64,000 nucleotides of DNA from Pseudogymnoascus destructans. Its lineage: Eukaryota; Ascomycota; Leotiomycetes; Thelebolales; Thelebolaceae. The stretch lies in contig NW_020167526.1 of assembly GCF_001641265.1 (NCBI RefSeq), forward strand, positions 1,426,001 to 1,490,000, given 5' to 3'. Positions 9,531 through 19,434 of this stretch are shown one piece after another (the stretch's first letter is position 1; every line of letters starts with the position of its first letter). The position numbers and the translations under genes are program-made. The notes below the pieces were generated by a model. The model did no database searches, had not been told where the DNA came from, and saw only the letters and a list, made by a program, of their open reading frames with translations.

Positions 9531-11394
9531 TAACGTACATGTATAGCGAAAGCGCCAAACAAGCGAAAGCGCCAAAATTATCTACCCTCACGACAAACAT
9601 TGCGATAAATCTACCACAACATTAGAAATCAATTGAAACTACTCGGAGTCCTCTTCCTCGGAGGTGTCTATTACAATCTGACACGTGCGCGCATTGTGCC
9701 CAGTCTCACCACACTTGCCACAGCGACGGGCACGGGTTTCTTCCCTTGGCTTCCGACCACGGCTTGCCCTTATTTCCTGCTCTACCTGCTGCACAACATC
9801 CCTCTCATCCTGTAGCTCTTGCGCCCCTTGTTGACTAAGTGATCCTCCTTGCTGTAGTCGTGTTTTCCTAGCTCTCCGGCGCTTGCTTAGTACTTCATTT
9901 GCCTGTCGTAGGTTTTGGTTCTCTCCCTTTAGCAGTGCTAATTGATGCATTATTTGCGATGCACCCTTTGTAAACTGGTCAACAGCTGCATAGATTGAGG
10001 TTGGAGAGCTATTTTGATGGCGTGAAATCCGAGTTTTAATAAATGTAGACTGTGACATAGCTTCAATTGGGTTGTTTGGTGTCTGAGAAACCCAAGGTTG
10101 AGCAGTACCTGGGCGGGAGCTTGGAGGCGTTGGTGTCCTTAACTTAAGATCAAGTGTAGATATCACTCTCTCAGGGTCAAATGGAAGAAGCCCTGCCCCT
10201 CGGAACCCGCCTCGAATGTTACTTTCCGTCATTGTAGTGTTAAATGCAGCGTGGAAGGCAGGAAAGAAGTCATCCTTTGTAATATGAGAAATATGAGCCT
10301 GCATCATATCTTCAATTTGCCGACCATAGGCCTGCTTTAACGGGCCGAAACAGCCAACATCAAGTGGCTGGAGTAGATGAGAAGAGTGAGCAGGCATACA
10401 AAGCGTAATAATGTTGTGTTCCTTGCAGTACTCCTCAAACTCATCTGAGTGGTGGCTCTCATGACCATCAAGGACTAACAAGCGATAACCACCAACACTC
10501 CGGGCCTTTGTATGCTTCTCAAAGTGCTGAATCCAATCCATGCCTCTCTCGTTTGTAGTCCAGCCATTTTCAGTAACAGAAATCACCCAATCGCTTGAAA
10601 ATCCACTATTCTCATACCAAGATGTAAGGTGGTTTTTGCCTGCAACAATGATAAATGGTGGTACTGCCCAACCTTGAGAACTAACGCCTTGGATTACTGT
10701 AACCCATTCCCGATTACCAGGCTGTACCTTCTTTGCTTTTGCCCGCCCGTCTGAGCTTGTTACAACCATAGCAGTTGAGATAACGCCCATCATAAACCCA
10801 GTCTCATCAAAGTTGTAGATATCTGCTTCATCGATACCATATTTTGCAATTGTGTTACGCACAAGCTCAAACCAGCCATTAATAACTTCTGGATCTTCGC
10901 ACTTAGCCCTCTGGTAGTCGTATTTGCGCTGAAAGCGTGTCTGGAGCTCTACACGCCGCTTAACAAAGTTTGAAGCCCAACGCGACCCAACGCGTGACGC
11001 GTCGCGTGTTGCAAGTAGTCGACTTGCCATATCTTCAACAACAGACAGCCGAGGAGGAAACCCTTTGGCAGCTAGGTCGAGTATATACTGAACAAGGACG
11101 GACTCCTCTAGGTTAGTTAATTTCCGTGAGTTGGCTTGGATATCGCGTCGTGAAGGTACACCTTCTAGACGACGACCTAGCTTGCGGTGGTCCACAGAAT
11201 AGATCCTAGCAGCAACTCGAAGGCGTAACTTTGGGTCGCTTTGCATAGCCTGGATAGCTAGCACTAATTGGCTTTCATCGTTTTTATGGGGCATGTTTTG
11301 TTGTTGAGGAATTTAACATTTAGTTGGGGGGTTTGGTCACCGCATCATTTTGGCGCTTTCGCTTGTTTGGCGCTTTCGCTATACATGTACGTTA
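9531..11394 (-). mobile_element. intact Fot/pogo-type (Tc1/mariner) DNA transposon, 1,864 bp
   Basis: The ends are perfect 48-bp terminal inverted repeats (9531-9578 and 11347-11394) beginning TAACGTACATGTATAGCG. The element is flanked by TA dinucleotides (9529-9530 and 11395-11396), the expected target duplication. Each terminal repeat contains a motif of about 14 bp (GCGAAAGCGCCAAA) twice in direct orientation, a typical layout for transposase binding sites. A single uninterrupted transposase ORF lies inside. Perfect ends plus an intact ORF suggest a recent, possibly autonomous insertion. Confidence 0.95.
9639..11294 (-). CDS. pogo/Fot-type DDE transposase, 551 aa
   Basis: Cut-and-paste transposase of the element that contains it. 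The N-terminus is a Psq-type helix-turn-helix (about residues 10-60) followed by a CENP-B-type DNA-binding domain with a GxRWASNFVKR stretch. The DDE catalytic domain shows D in YNFDETGFMMG, D in LLVLDGHESH and D in LLQPLDVGCFGPLK, the DDxD arrangement of pogo enzymes. A coiled, basic segment and a C-terminal zinc knuckle CGKCGETGHNARTC (CX2CX4HX4C) follow. Length is normal for Fot/pogo transposases and no stop or frameshift interrupts it. The start ATG lies about 50 bp inside the right terminal repeat. Confidence 0.95.
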   Translation of the reverse strand: MPHKNDESQLVLAIQAMQSDPKLRLRVAARIYSVDHRKLGRRLEGVPSRRDIQANSRKLTNLEESVLVQYILDLAAKGFPPRLSVVEDMASRLLATRDASRVGSRWASNFVKRRVELQTRFQRKYDYQRAKCEDPEVINGWFELVRNTIAKYGIDEADIYNFDETGFMMGVISTAMVVTSSDGRAKAKKVQPGNREWVTVIQGVSSQGWAVPPFIIVAGKNHLTSWYENSGFSSDWVISVTENGWTTNERGMDWIQHFEKHTKARSVGGYRLLVLDGHESHHSDEFEEYCKEHNIITLCMPAHSSHLLQPLDVGCFGPLKQAYGRQIEDMMQAHISHITKDDFFPAFHAAFNTTMTESNIRGGFRGAGLLPFDPERVISTLDLKLRTPTPPSSRPGTAQPWVSQTPNNPIEAMSQSTFIKTRISRHQNSSPTSIYAAVDQFTKGASQIMHQLALLKGENQNLRQANEVLSKRRRARKTRLQQGGSLSQQGAQELQDERDVVQQVEQEIRASRGRKPREETRARRCGKCGETGHNARTCQIVIDTSEEEDSE

Positions 11395-11396
11395 TA

Positions 11397-11600
11397 CCAT
11401 TTGGTATATATGAGCTTATCTAAGATACCAATAATAGTGCTGGAATAGCTCATTGTGGAGAGGTTGTGTGGGGCAACTAGTCCTGGAATTGTGCAGGCTC
11501 TATCACTCGGCCCACATATGCCCCATACAAGATTTACTCAGCATCCTATTGGACTCTGCTAGCAGGGTCAAAAAAAAACGGCCTCCGCCGGTAAGGTAAT
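11397..11600. other. spacer between pogo element and fold-back element
   Basis: No gene or repeat is apparent apart from an A9 run near 11571. Confidence 0.5.
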
Positions 11601-12123
11601 GGGCAAAAGTTTTATATACCCTGCATTTGACGTGATAAGTTTTATATACCCTACATAATATGAAACCCCCTGCGACCAGTAAAAACCCCCCAATTCCCCC
11701 CCCGTAGCCTCCCGTAGCCCCCTCGCCATCGCCCCCTCGCTGTCGCTCCTTTCGACGGCCTCATTCGGCCCAGTCGTTAAGGACTCTCGACCAGGCGTCT
11801 AGGTCGAGGTAGAGCTGACCGTTCATAGGAACGGTCAGCTCGCCAAGAGAAGCCATCCTCGTGGGCCTGAGCCGAGCTCAGGACTTCCGATGCCTCGCGA
11901 CGAGGGCTTCCGAAGAGTCGTCGAGTGCCTCAGTGAGGGCAGCGGCTAGCGAGTCAGCTGGGACAGCGAGGAGGGCGACGGCGAGGGGGAGCAACCGCGA
12001 GGGAGGCAACGCGAGGGAGGGAGGCAACGCGCCGAGCGCGTTGAGTGGTTTCCTGCTTAGTAAGAATCACCATGGTATATAAAACTTATTTATGAACTTA
12101 CCGGGTATATAAAACTTTTGCCC
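11601..12123. mobile_element. non-autonomous fold-back/MITE-like element, about 523 bp
   Basis: The ends are inverted copies of GGGCAAAAGTTTTATATACC, and each end carries a second inward copy of AAGTTTTATATACC. The interior is GC-rich, unlike the surroundings. It contains an inverted pair near 11718-11742 and 11964-11989 (CCTCGCCATCGCC versus GGCGACGGCGAGG) and a hairpin at 11812-11841 with 13-bp perfect stems (GAGCTGACCGTTC) and a 4-nt loop. It abuts the left end of the second pogo element, so it may have inserted at that element's TA target. No transposase is encoded. Confidence 0.7.
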
Positions 12124-12125
12124 TA

Positions 12126-13958
12126 ACGTAATTCACCCCTGAGTGGGCCACACCCCCAAGTGGGCCACCCCCAATCCAATTTCTACACTTAGAGCCATTT
12201 AATTCAACAAAACGCCATTCAATCCTAATTATCTCTCTCGGGGCAGTAATTAGCTCTATGTCCAGGCATCCTACATATATTGCATGTATATATACGTCGT
12301 GTACCTAATGCTGGTGCTGGTAATAGTGGTAGTGCTGCTGCTGCACCTTCAGATGTAGATGCACCTCCTAGACCAAAGCGCAAGCCCTGCGCTTCTTGAA
12401 CTGATAATCCCCCTTCATGAGCAAACTGCTTATTAGATAGGCTCTTCTTCTTCTTCTGTTTGTGATTCGCCTCACGTAGATCCTTGTTTTCCCTCTCTAA
12501 AAGAAGAATAGCTCTCATCGCTCCATTGCATGCTTTATACATCTGCTCAATTACCTGCTTTGTAGGGGTAGGTTGGCTTTCTGACCGATATTTCAGCAGG
12601 GATTTAGCTGATCTTTGGTGCTTTGCGAGCTGTGCAATCGTAGCTGGTGTGTGTGGTTGATATACACTAGATCTGCTAGATGGTCGACTAGGCACTGGGG
12701 TTGGCGTTCGCAGTGATATATTAAGCTTTGAGAGCACAGCTTCTGCATTTAATGGTACTAATCCAGCTGCTTTAAAGCTATTCTGGATAGTATTCGTTTG
12801 AAATGCATCAGTGCGAGCAGTTGGATATGCAGCTAGGAATTCTAGCTTGTCAATATGGTTGATCCCCATTCTGATCCACTAGCCTTCCATATTCACGTTT
12901 CAATCCTGCAAAGCACCCTACATCTAGGGGCTGAAGAAGATGCGATGAATGCGCAGGCATACATATAGGAATGATGTTATTTTCAGTGCATAGCTGATTA
13001 AAGCGTGGCGTAAGATGGCTGCCATATCCATCTAGGACCAAAAGTCGATATCTTCCACGCGCACGCGCATATGGGATGAATAGTTTTTCTAGCCATCTTA
13101 GACCAATTTTATCCGTAGTCCAGCCATTAGCACTAAGTTCAAACCACCAGTCTTGTGGTATATCTGATTGGAACCAGCTTTCCTTATATAGTTTGCCTTT
13201 GAAGATGATCATAGGTGGAAGGGCGTATCCTTCAGCACCTATTGTTTCAATCACAGTTACCCACTCGCGATTACCTGGCTGCAAAACTGATCTACGACCA
13301 TAGTATTCAGCCCTAGTAACAACCTTCGCTGTCGCGCATAGCCCCATCGCAAACCCAGTTTCATCGAAATTGTAGATATCCTCAGGTAGAATACCATACA
13401 TAGCGATAGCACTCTCAACCCTCTTAAACCACTCACGTAGCACTCGTGGATCTTCTTGCTGGGCCCGCTTGTAGTCGTACCGTCGTGAGAATCGTGATTT
13501 GAGGCTTGGGGTGCGCTTGATGTACTTGCTAACCCAATTTGCCCCCACTGGTGCAATTCCGCGCGCAGCAAGTAGTAGATTGGCCATTTCTCCCACCATA
13601 TGTGGGCGCGGAGCTGCCCCTCGCACCCATTTTTTAAGCGCTTCTTCATCTTCTTGGGTCATCTTATGGCTGCTAGGGCGCGTATCTGCACGATTTGTGA
13701 TACCATTGAGGCGTCGCGCAAGTGTGGTACGTGGTACTTGAGAAACGCGTCACTGCATCACGTATAGAGCTAATTTCTTCTCTTTGAATAGCTTGTATTG
13801 CAAGTAAGATGCGCCCTTCCTGATGGGCTAAATCCTGTTTCGATTTCTTGCGAATTGGTGGCATAGTGGTTGGTAGAAGATAGATGTATGCGTAGATGCG
13901 CGAAAATAAGAGCGGGTGGCCCACTCGGGGGTGTGGCCCACTCAAGGGTGAATTACGT
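12126..13958 (-). mobile_element. second Fot/pogo-type transposon, about 1.83 kb, degenerate
   Basis: Inverted terminal repeats of about 45 bp begin ACGTAATTCACCC, with TA at both outer borders (12124-12125 and 13959-13960). The two repeats differ at about two positions in that stretch. The motif GAGTGGGCCAC appears twice per end. The extreme terminus (TA)ACGTA resembles that of the neighbouring intact pogo, but the rest of the repeat is different, so this is a separate family. Confidence 0.85.
12225..13864 (-). pseudogene. frameshifted pogo-type DDE transposase
   Basis: The frame starts at ATG 13862-13864 (MPPIRKKSK) with an N-terminal helix-turn-helix. It shifts near 13741, continues through 13662-12850 and shifts again near 12866 before the last ~210 residues. 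The central block has the catalytic-type motifs YNFDETGFAMG, LLVLDGYGSH and LLQPLDVGCFAGLK. The tail carries a zinc knuckle (CNICRMPGHRANYC). Two small indels make the copy non-functional unless these are sequencing errors. Overall layout matches the intact 551-aa pogo transposase at 9639-11294, but the sequences are only family-level relatives. Confidence 0.9.
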
Positions 13959-13974
13959 TAATATGGATACAAGA

Positions 13975-14765
13975 GGATTTGCGCCCCAGTTAACTAGCGT
14001 GGAAGATATGGCAAATTTGATCCTATAAACGCGTAGAGAGCAACGCGTTAGAAAGCTCTAGGCGCATCGATTTGTAAAGCGACAACCAGCCCTTATGATG
14101 CATTTTAATCGCGTTTATGATTTCCAAAGGGCCTTATGCGAAGATTCTAAGCTAATTAGCTCGTGGTTCTGACTAGTTGAAAATATAAGGGCAAAATACA
14201 GGGTTTTGGACTATGACTTCTACAACTTCGACGAAACCGGCTTCATGATGGATGTTATTTGCCCTGTAATGGTTGTTATCTGTGTAGATCGACGTGGTAG
14301 AGGCAAGGCAGTTTAACTAGGCAATCGGGAATAGGCTATAGCAATTGCTTGTATCAACAGTGAAGGCTAGAGTGTTCCTCCATTTCTAGTTGTTTAGGGC
14401 AGGAACCACCTTTTAAATTAGTACATAGATGGCAGCCTCCCTCATAACTAGGTTGTTAAACCAACAAGCAATGGATAGACAAACAATGAGACAGGTCTAG
14501 AATGGTTGAAACACTTTGACAAACATACTAGTACACGTATAAGGGGTCCATATCAAATACTAGTGTTAGATGGGCATAAGAGCCACGAATCGGCTGAGTT
14601 CTAAGAGTACTACAAGACACACAACATTATTACTCTTAGACTACCTCCCTATTCATCCCATCTAACCTAGCCACTTGATGTTAGGTGTTTTAGTGTGTTA
14701 AAGCAGGCGTACAGTTAGCAAATTAAGACATTCATTAAGGCCTATATTAACCACATTACAAAGGT
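13975..14765 (+). pseudogene. heavily decayed pogo-type transposase relic
   Basis: In one main frame the sequence keeps pogo hallmarks: YNFDETGFMMD near 14217, LVLDGHKSH near 14563, and PLDVRCFSVLKQAYS near 14675. It is littered with TAG/TAA codons where Gln or Trp is expected (for example before LGNRE and before PLDV). Excess C-to-T and G-to-A change of this kind suggests repeat-induced point mutation or methyl-cytosine decay. No terminal repeats are recognisable. The 3' end passes into the hAT relic near 14765. Confidence 0.8.
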
Positions 14766-14899
14766 AGAGTTCTTAGATGGAACTCTTGGTTTAAGATGAT
14801 TGACTGCGCCTTGGATCCACTACTGTAATGGTGGGTGCACCAGATGTGAGAATCTAGCCACCCAAGGAAGGGATGAATTTACTAAGACAACACACTGTC

Positions 14900-15316
14900 T
14901 GTAAGGACACAGGGAATACGGCTCTCCGTAGGTGCATATGGGAGTGCGAGTCGGAGGTGATGCTGTATTCTATCCTATACATATGGGAGTGCGAGTCGGA
15001 GGTGATGCTGTATTCTATCCTATAGGTCTACTACGAAGGATACAAAAAAGATGAAGGGGGAACCCCGTTGAGTCTGTTTCCTTAACTCCCGAAACGGGCC
15101 CGACTCGGTTATCCCAACCCTAGCCCTGAACCTTCCACCGCAACAGGTCTACATCGGCCCTGAACCCTATACACTTACCGTCCCCCACTATAGTGTAACT
15201 CGCTATATGATCCTCTACTGGTTCGAAACCCCACCGAGTCGGATTCCATGTTTGTAGTGACCGTAACAGTTCTGAGACAGGTTCTTCGAGTATCTAGGTA
15301 CGGAGGCATCCTTACA
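14900..15316 (-). mobile_element. solo gypsy LTR (417 bp) nested inside solo LTR copy 1
   Basis: It is flanked by the duplication CTGTC (14895-14899 and 15317-15321). Read on the minus strand it starts TGTAAGGATGCCTCC and ends CCCTGTGTCCTTACA, like the LTRs of the full gypsy element at 24635-32317. The last ~120 bp are shared but the central U3-like part is different. A segment of about 45 bp (CATATGGGAGTGCGAGTCGG and following) is tandemly duplicated at about 14935-15022. Confidence 0.9.
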
Positions 15317-15740
15317 CTGTCTTAGAAAACAGAGCCAAAGGGTCGTAGCTTAGACTATTCCACAACGCAGCAATCAGGTGTGTGATGTAGTGAAGTGGTT
15401 CAGACAAGTTGCAACAAATGTTGAGTCTGGGAACTCAGGGGTAAGTCAGAGGTTAACACCTCACTGACTTTTCAGAAACAAGGAGTAACAAGATGAATGC
15501 TTGAAAGCTTGGAAAAGACGTGGAAGTATGTGATAGTCGATTTACTGTATTGTCTGCTTGCCCTTTCTTAAGGAAAGGGCAATCCTATTTATGCTAAAGG
15601 AGTGTAGTTCTCTCATTTTCCAAGACTTTCCATGATTACCAGGCTTGGTAACTGTAGTCGACGTAAGAGAATCCCATAGAACCATCTCTTAGGTTCGTAG
15701 CCTATAGGAAGTAAAAGGAGGTCCAAGGTCAGAGTACCCC

Positions 15741-15807
15741 TATAGACAAATTATGTCATAGACAAATTATGTCATAGACAAATTATGTCATAGACAAATT
15801 ATGTCAT
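15741..15807. repeat. 17-bp minisatellite inside solo LTR copy 1
   Basis: The unit ATAGACAAATTATGTC is present about four times here, about twice in the inverted copy near 33431-33466 and once in copy 2 near 17837. The array length therefore varies between LTR copies. Confidence 0.85.
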
Positions 15808-17296
15808 AACTTAACCAATCTTGTGGGTAACTAAAGAGCGATGACATGTAATGAATCATAGAGGTTCGTAGGAGCTTTTAGAGCTATCGTTCATGCTCCT
15901 AGGCCTCTAGTTGGTAGAGATATGTCATGTGGTAGTATGAGTGATGTCATGTAATGAATCATAGAGGGTTGTAGAGATATGCTATGTGGTAATATCGGCC
16001 CAGTAACTAAGGAGCGATGACGTGTAATGAATCATAGATGGTTGTAGCAATCGTTGAGTAGTATTGCTCTTGTTGTTGGTGTGATAAGCCAAAATATGTA
16101 TAGTGACTTGTAGGTTTGAGGAGGAGATTTCCAAGTTTGCTCTTGAGTTTGATAGCAAACTGAGTGCAACGAATGTCAGTATGACAACTACGACGCGAAG
16201 CTATTGATGTCTTTGCAGCTAGAGACAAGTTAGAAAAGGACGCACTTTCAGAAACAGACTGGGGTTATTTGCAGAAGATTAGGGACTTTCTTCAGTATTT
16301 TGAGGACGCCACACTATCAACTGAAGGACACGTGGGCACATTAGACCGTGTTTTACCTACTATGGACTTTCTATTAGAGCATTTTGAGGCCGCAAAGATA
16401 CAATATCAAGAGGATAGATACATGGCCCCATGTTGCAACTCTGGTTGGGCTAAACTAGACAAGTACTATGCTCTAACAGGTAGAACCCCGGTCTATATAG
16501 CAGCAATGGTACTGTGCCCGGCATTTAAATGGGAGTACTTCGAATCTACTTGGGAGGATGTGTGGATCACTAGAGGAAAGGTTAAGATGCAGGAATTCTG
16601 GGAAGAAAAATACAAGTCCAAAGCTATTGTTCTTCCTCCACGAGCAAACAGGTGCAGCATCAGCAGCGGGAAAATCAGTATCAGGCTTGGAGAAGGAAGA
16701 AAGCCGGTGTACAGACAGAGGTAGATGAGTATGCTAGGTATCTTCAAGCTCCCATCTTGTCAGAGGTCAAAGATGCACTTGCATGGTGGTTAGAACCTAC
16801 GCAGCGGCTAATGTATCCTAATCTTTCTTTAATGGGCATTGATATTCTTTCAATTCCAGCTATGTCAGCAGAACCAGAAAGGCTATTTTCAGGTGCGTTG
16901 CTCACAGTTACTGATAGAAGGAATAACTTGGGGGTGGAGACTATCGAGGCTACAGAGTGTTTGAAATCTTGGATGTAATTTATATACAAACTGTCAGTTT
17001 ATTAGTCAGCTTCACAGTCCGTCCAGTTTGACCACATAAATATACAGTCCAGTCCAGTTTGCTCAATATTTAAACAGTCCAGTCCAGTTTAAGGCCTTGG
17101 ACGGACTATTTGGACTATTACCCACACTGCAAAGAGCAGGAAAAGAGGTATAAGAGAGATTGAGTTTTATGTCACAGTTCACCAAGGCATAGGGCGCCAG
17201 TTGGGTATTATGAATTAAACTCAATCTAGAGAAGAAAGGAAAGAGAAGAGGAGCACTCGAGCAGTAGCCAGGTCGCTTTCTTAGAAAGAAATTCTA

Positions 17297-18297
17297 TGTA
17301 ATGGTGGGTGCACCAGATGTGAGAATCTAGCCACCCAAGGAAGGGATGATTTTACTAAGACAACACACTGTCTTAGGAAACATAGCCAAAGGGTTGTAGC
17401 TTAGACTATTCCACAATGCAGCAATCAGGTGTGTGATGTAGTGAAGTGGTTCAGACAAGTTGCAACAAATGTTGAGTCTGGGAACTCAGGGGTAAGTCAG
17501 AGGTTAACACCTCACTGAGTTTTCAGAAACAAGGAGTAACAAGATCAATGCTTGGAAGCTTGGAAAAGACGTAGAAGTATGTGCTAGTCGATCTACTGTA
17601 TTGCCTGCTTGCCCTTTCTTAAGGAAAGGGCAATCCTATTTATGCCAAAGGAGTGTAGTTCTCTCATTTTCCATGACTTTCCATGACTAACCAGGCTTGG
17701 TAAATGTATTAGAAATCAAGTGCGACCCACAACTAGCTTGCTAATCATGTAGCAAATGTAAGAGAATCCCATAGAACCATCTCTTGGGTTCCTAGCCTAT
17801 AGGAAGTGAAAAGGAGGTCCAAGGTCAGAGTACCTATAGACAAATTATGTCATAACTTAACCAATCTTGTGGGTAACTAAGGAGCGATGACGTGTAATGA
17901 ATCATAGAGGGTTGTAGAAGCTTCTAGAGCTATTGTTCATGTTCCTAGGCCTCTAGTTGGTAGAGATATGCCATGTGGTAGTATTGGCCCACCCCCTTAA
18001 GGAGGAGATTTTCTTAATAACTTGTTCAATGAGTGTCCAAATGATATGCCATGATGTATGTAGCATAAACAGATGTAGTAGAAGAGTTTGCAGCAATCGT
18101 TGAGTAGTATTGCTTCTGTTGTTGGTGTGATAAGCCAAGATATGTATGGTGACTTGTAGGTTTGAGGAGGAGATTTCTAAGTTTGCTCTTGAGTTTGATA
18201 GCAAACTGAGTGCAACGAATGTCAGTATGAGGAGGAGATTTCTAAGTTTGCTCTTGAGTTTGATAGCAAACTGAGTGCAACGAATGTCAGTATGACA
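17297..18297 (+). mobile_element. solo LTR, copy 2
   Basis: Same family as 14824-16186: begins TGTAATGGTGGGTGCACC, ends GTATGACA, and is flanked by the duplication TTCTA (17292-17296 and 18298-18302). It inserted into the tail of the gypsy chromodomain relic. The last ~65 bp (GAGGAGGAGATTTCTAAG and following) are tandemly duplicated. Confidence 0.9.
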
Positions 18298-18550
18298 TTC
18301 TAGAATAAGCATTTTTTAGATTTCTCTTAGGCTCCCAAGTGTTGTCACTTATAGGATAGCCTTTCCACTTAACAAGGAAGTAGTCCTGACCTCTAAGTGT
18401 CTTTTTGTCAAGGATAGACTCTACTTCATATTCTGGTTGATTCAAAATCAGAACAGGAGGTGGAGGAGACTGAAGTGGTCTTAAGGAACTTTCTTGTGCC
18501 TTAGACAAGAGAGATGCATGGAAGACATTATAGATAGTCCAAGTAGGTGG

Positions 18551-18760
18551 TGTCATACTGACATTCGTTGCACTCAGTTTGCTATCAAACTCAAGAGCAA
18601 ACTTAGAAATCTCTTCCTCAAACCTACAAGTCACTATACATTTTGACTTATCACACCAACAACAAGAGCAATACTACTCAACGATTGCTACAACCCTCTA
18701 TGATTCATTACACGTCATTGACCCTTCGTCTCTGTTTCCCAAGACAGTGTGTTGTCTTAA
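18551..18760 (-). mobile_element. internally deleted LTR fragment of the TGTAATGG family
   Basis: Read on the minus strand, the LTR terminus (ending CAGTATGACA) is joined after a large internal deletion to the sequence normally near the LTR start (CACACTGTCTTGGGAAACAG). It separates the integrase and chromodomain parts of the host gypsy relic. Confidence 0.7.
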
Positions 18761-19434
18761 GCATAGTTTGTATAAATTCTTAGATATTGTTCAAGTACAG
18801 AGTTGACTCTCTCTATCTAGCCATCTGTTTGAGGGTGATAAGCTGTAGAGAAGCGTTGTTCCATGTTTAAGAGTTTAGAGAACTCCTTAAAAAAGTTTGA
18901 AGTGAAAACTGCTCCCCTATCTGAGATCTAGTGTCTAGGAATTCCATGATATTTAAAGACCACCTTAAGGAATAGCCACGCAAGTTCAGAAGCTGTGATA
19001 GTCTCATTGCAAGGCTCAAAATGTGCCATTTTTGTGAGCCTTTCTACCACCACAAGGATAGAGTCATAAGGGGTAGCACCCCGTTTTAGGATAGAAGGAG
19101 GCAACTTGACTATAAAGTCAATGGATATGGAGTCCCATAGGCGTTCTAGTATAGGTAGAGGCTGCAAGAGGCTGTAGGGCTTTTGCCGTCTAGGTTTGTT
19201 TTAGTTGCAAGTAGTGCAAGAAGATATATAGTCTTGAAGAGTAGTCCTTAGACTAGGCCAGTAGAACTTTCCTGTTAGAAGTTCATAAGTTTTTGCAAAG
19301 CTAGTAGAACTTTCTTGTTAGAAGTTCATACGTTTTTGCAAAGCCAAAGTTCCCTACAGATAGAGCATCATGGAACTGCTATAGTTTATCTGCCTAACTG
19401 AAAAGTTACAAGGCTCTTCTTATCCAACTATTAA

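Larger units (their letters stand above)
14824..16186 (+). mobile_element. solo LTR, copy 1 (interrupted by another solo LTR)
   Basis: It begins TGTAATGGTGGGTGCACC and ends CAGTATGACA, and is flanked by the 5-bp duplication ACTAC (14819-14823 and 16187-16191). Without the inner insertion it is about 940 bp. Near-identical copies lie at 17297-18297 (+) and 33054-33968 (-). No internal retrotransposon domain accompanies it, so it is a solo LTR from LTR-LTR recombination. Confidence 0.9.
14770..17130 (+). pseudogene. hAT-family transposase relic, split by a nested solo LTR
   Basis: The hAT reading starts with RWNSWFKMIDCALDPL at about 14775-14823, stops at an LTR insertion and resumes in frame at 16192 after the ACTAC target duplication. 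It continues through 16724 (MDFLLEHFEAAK, PVYIAAMVLCPAFKWEYFE). A frameshift near 16650 leads to the C-terminal hAT dimerisation block (PAMSAEPERLFSGALLTVTDRRN) ending at 16977. The 3' flank to about 17130 has repeated AGTCCAGTCCAGTTT subterminal motifs, as hAT ends do. The N-terminal zinc finger part is missing. Confidence 0.85.
17131..19430 (-). pseudogene. Ty3/gypsy pol relic (integrase and chromodomain), interrupted by LTRs
   Basis: On the minus strand, 19430 to about 19230 has an HHCC-type integrase zinc region (ending ISSCTTCN) with a direct repeat of about 43-57 bp. The integrase core follows (SISIDFIVKLPPS, then ISDRGAVFTSNFF, AYHPQTDG) down to about 18765. A chromodomain (YEVESILDKK, YFLVKWKGY, NTWEPKRNLKN) lies at 18305-18450. 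Stops such as TAG replacing Trp/Gln interrupt it. A rearranged LTR piece sits at 18551-18760 and solo LTR copy 2 at 17297-18297. It is an inactive retrotransposon fragment. Confidence 0.8.

Noticed and set aside
9531..9545. ACATGTA in the pogo terminal repeat as evidence linking pogo to the helicase introns
   Set aside because: The shared 7-mer is a short palindrome that recurs by chance; the flanking bases of the terminal repeat do not match the intron consensus.
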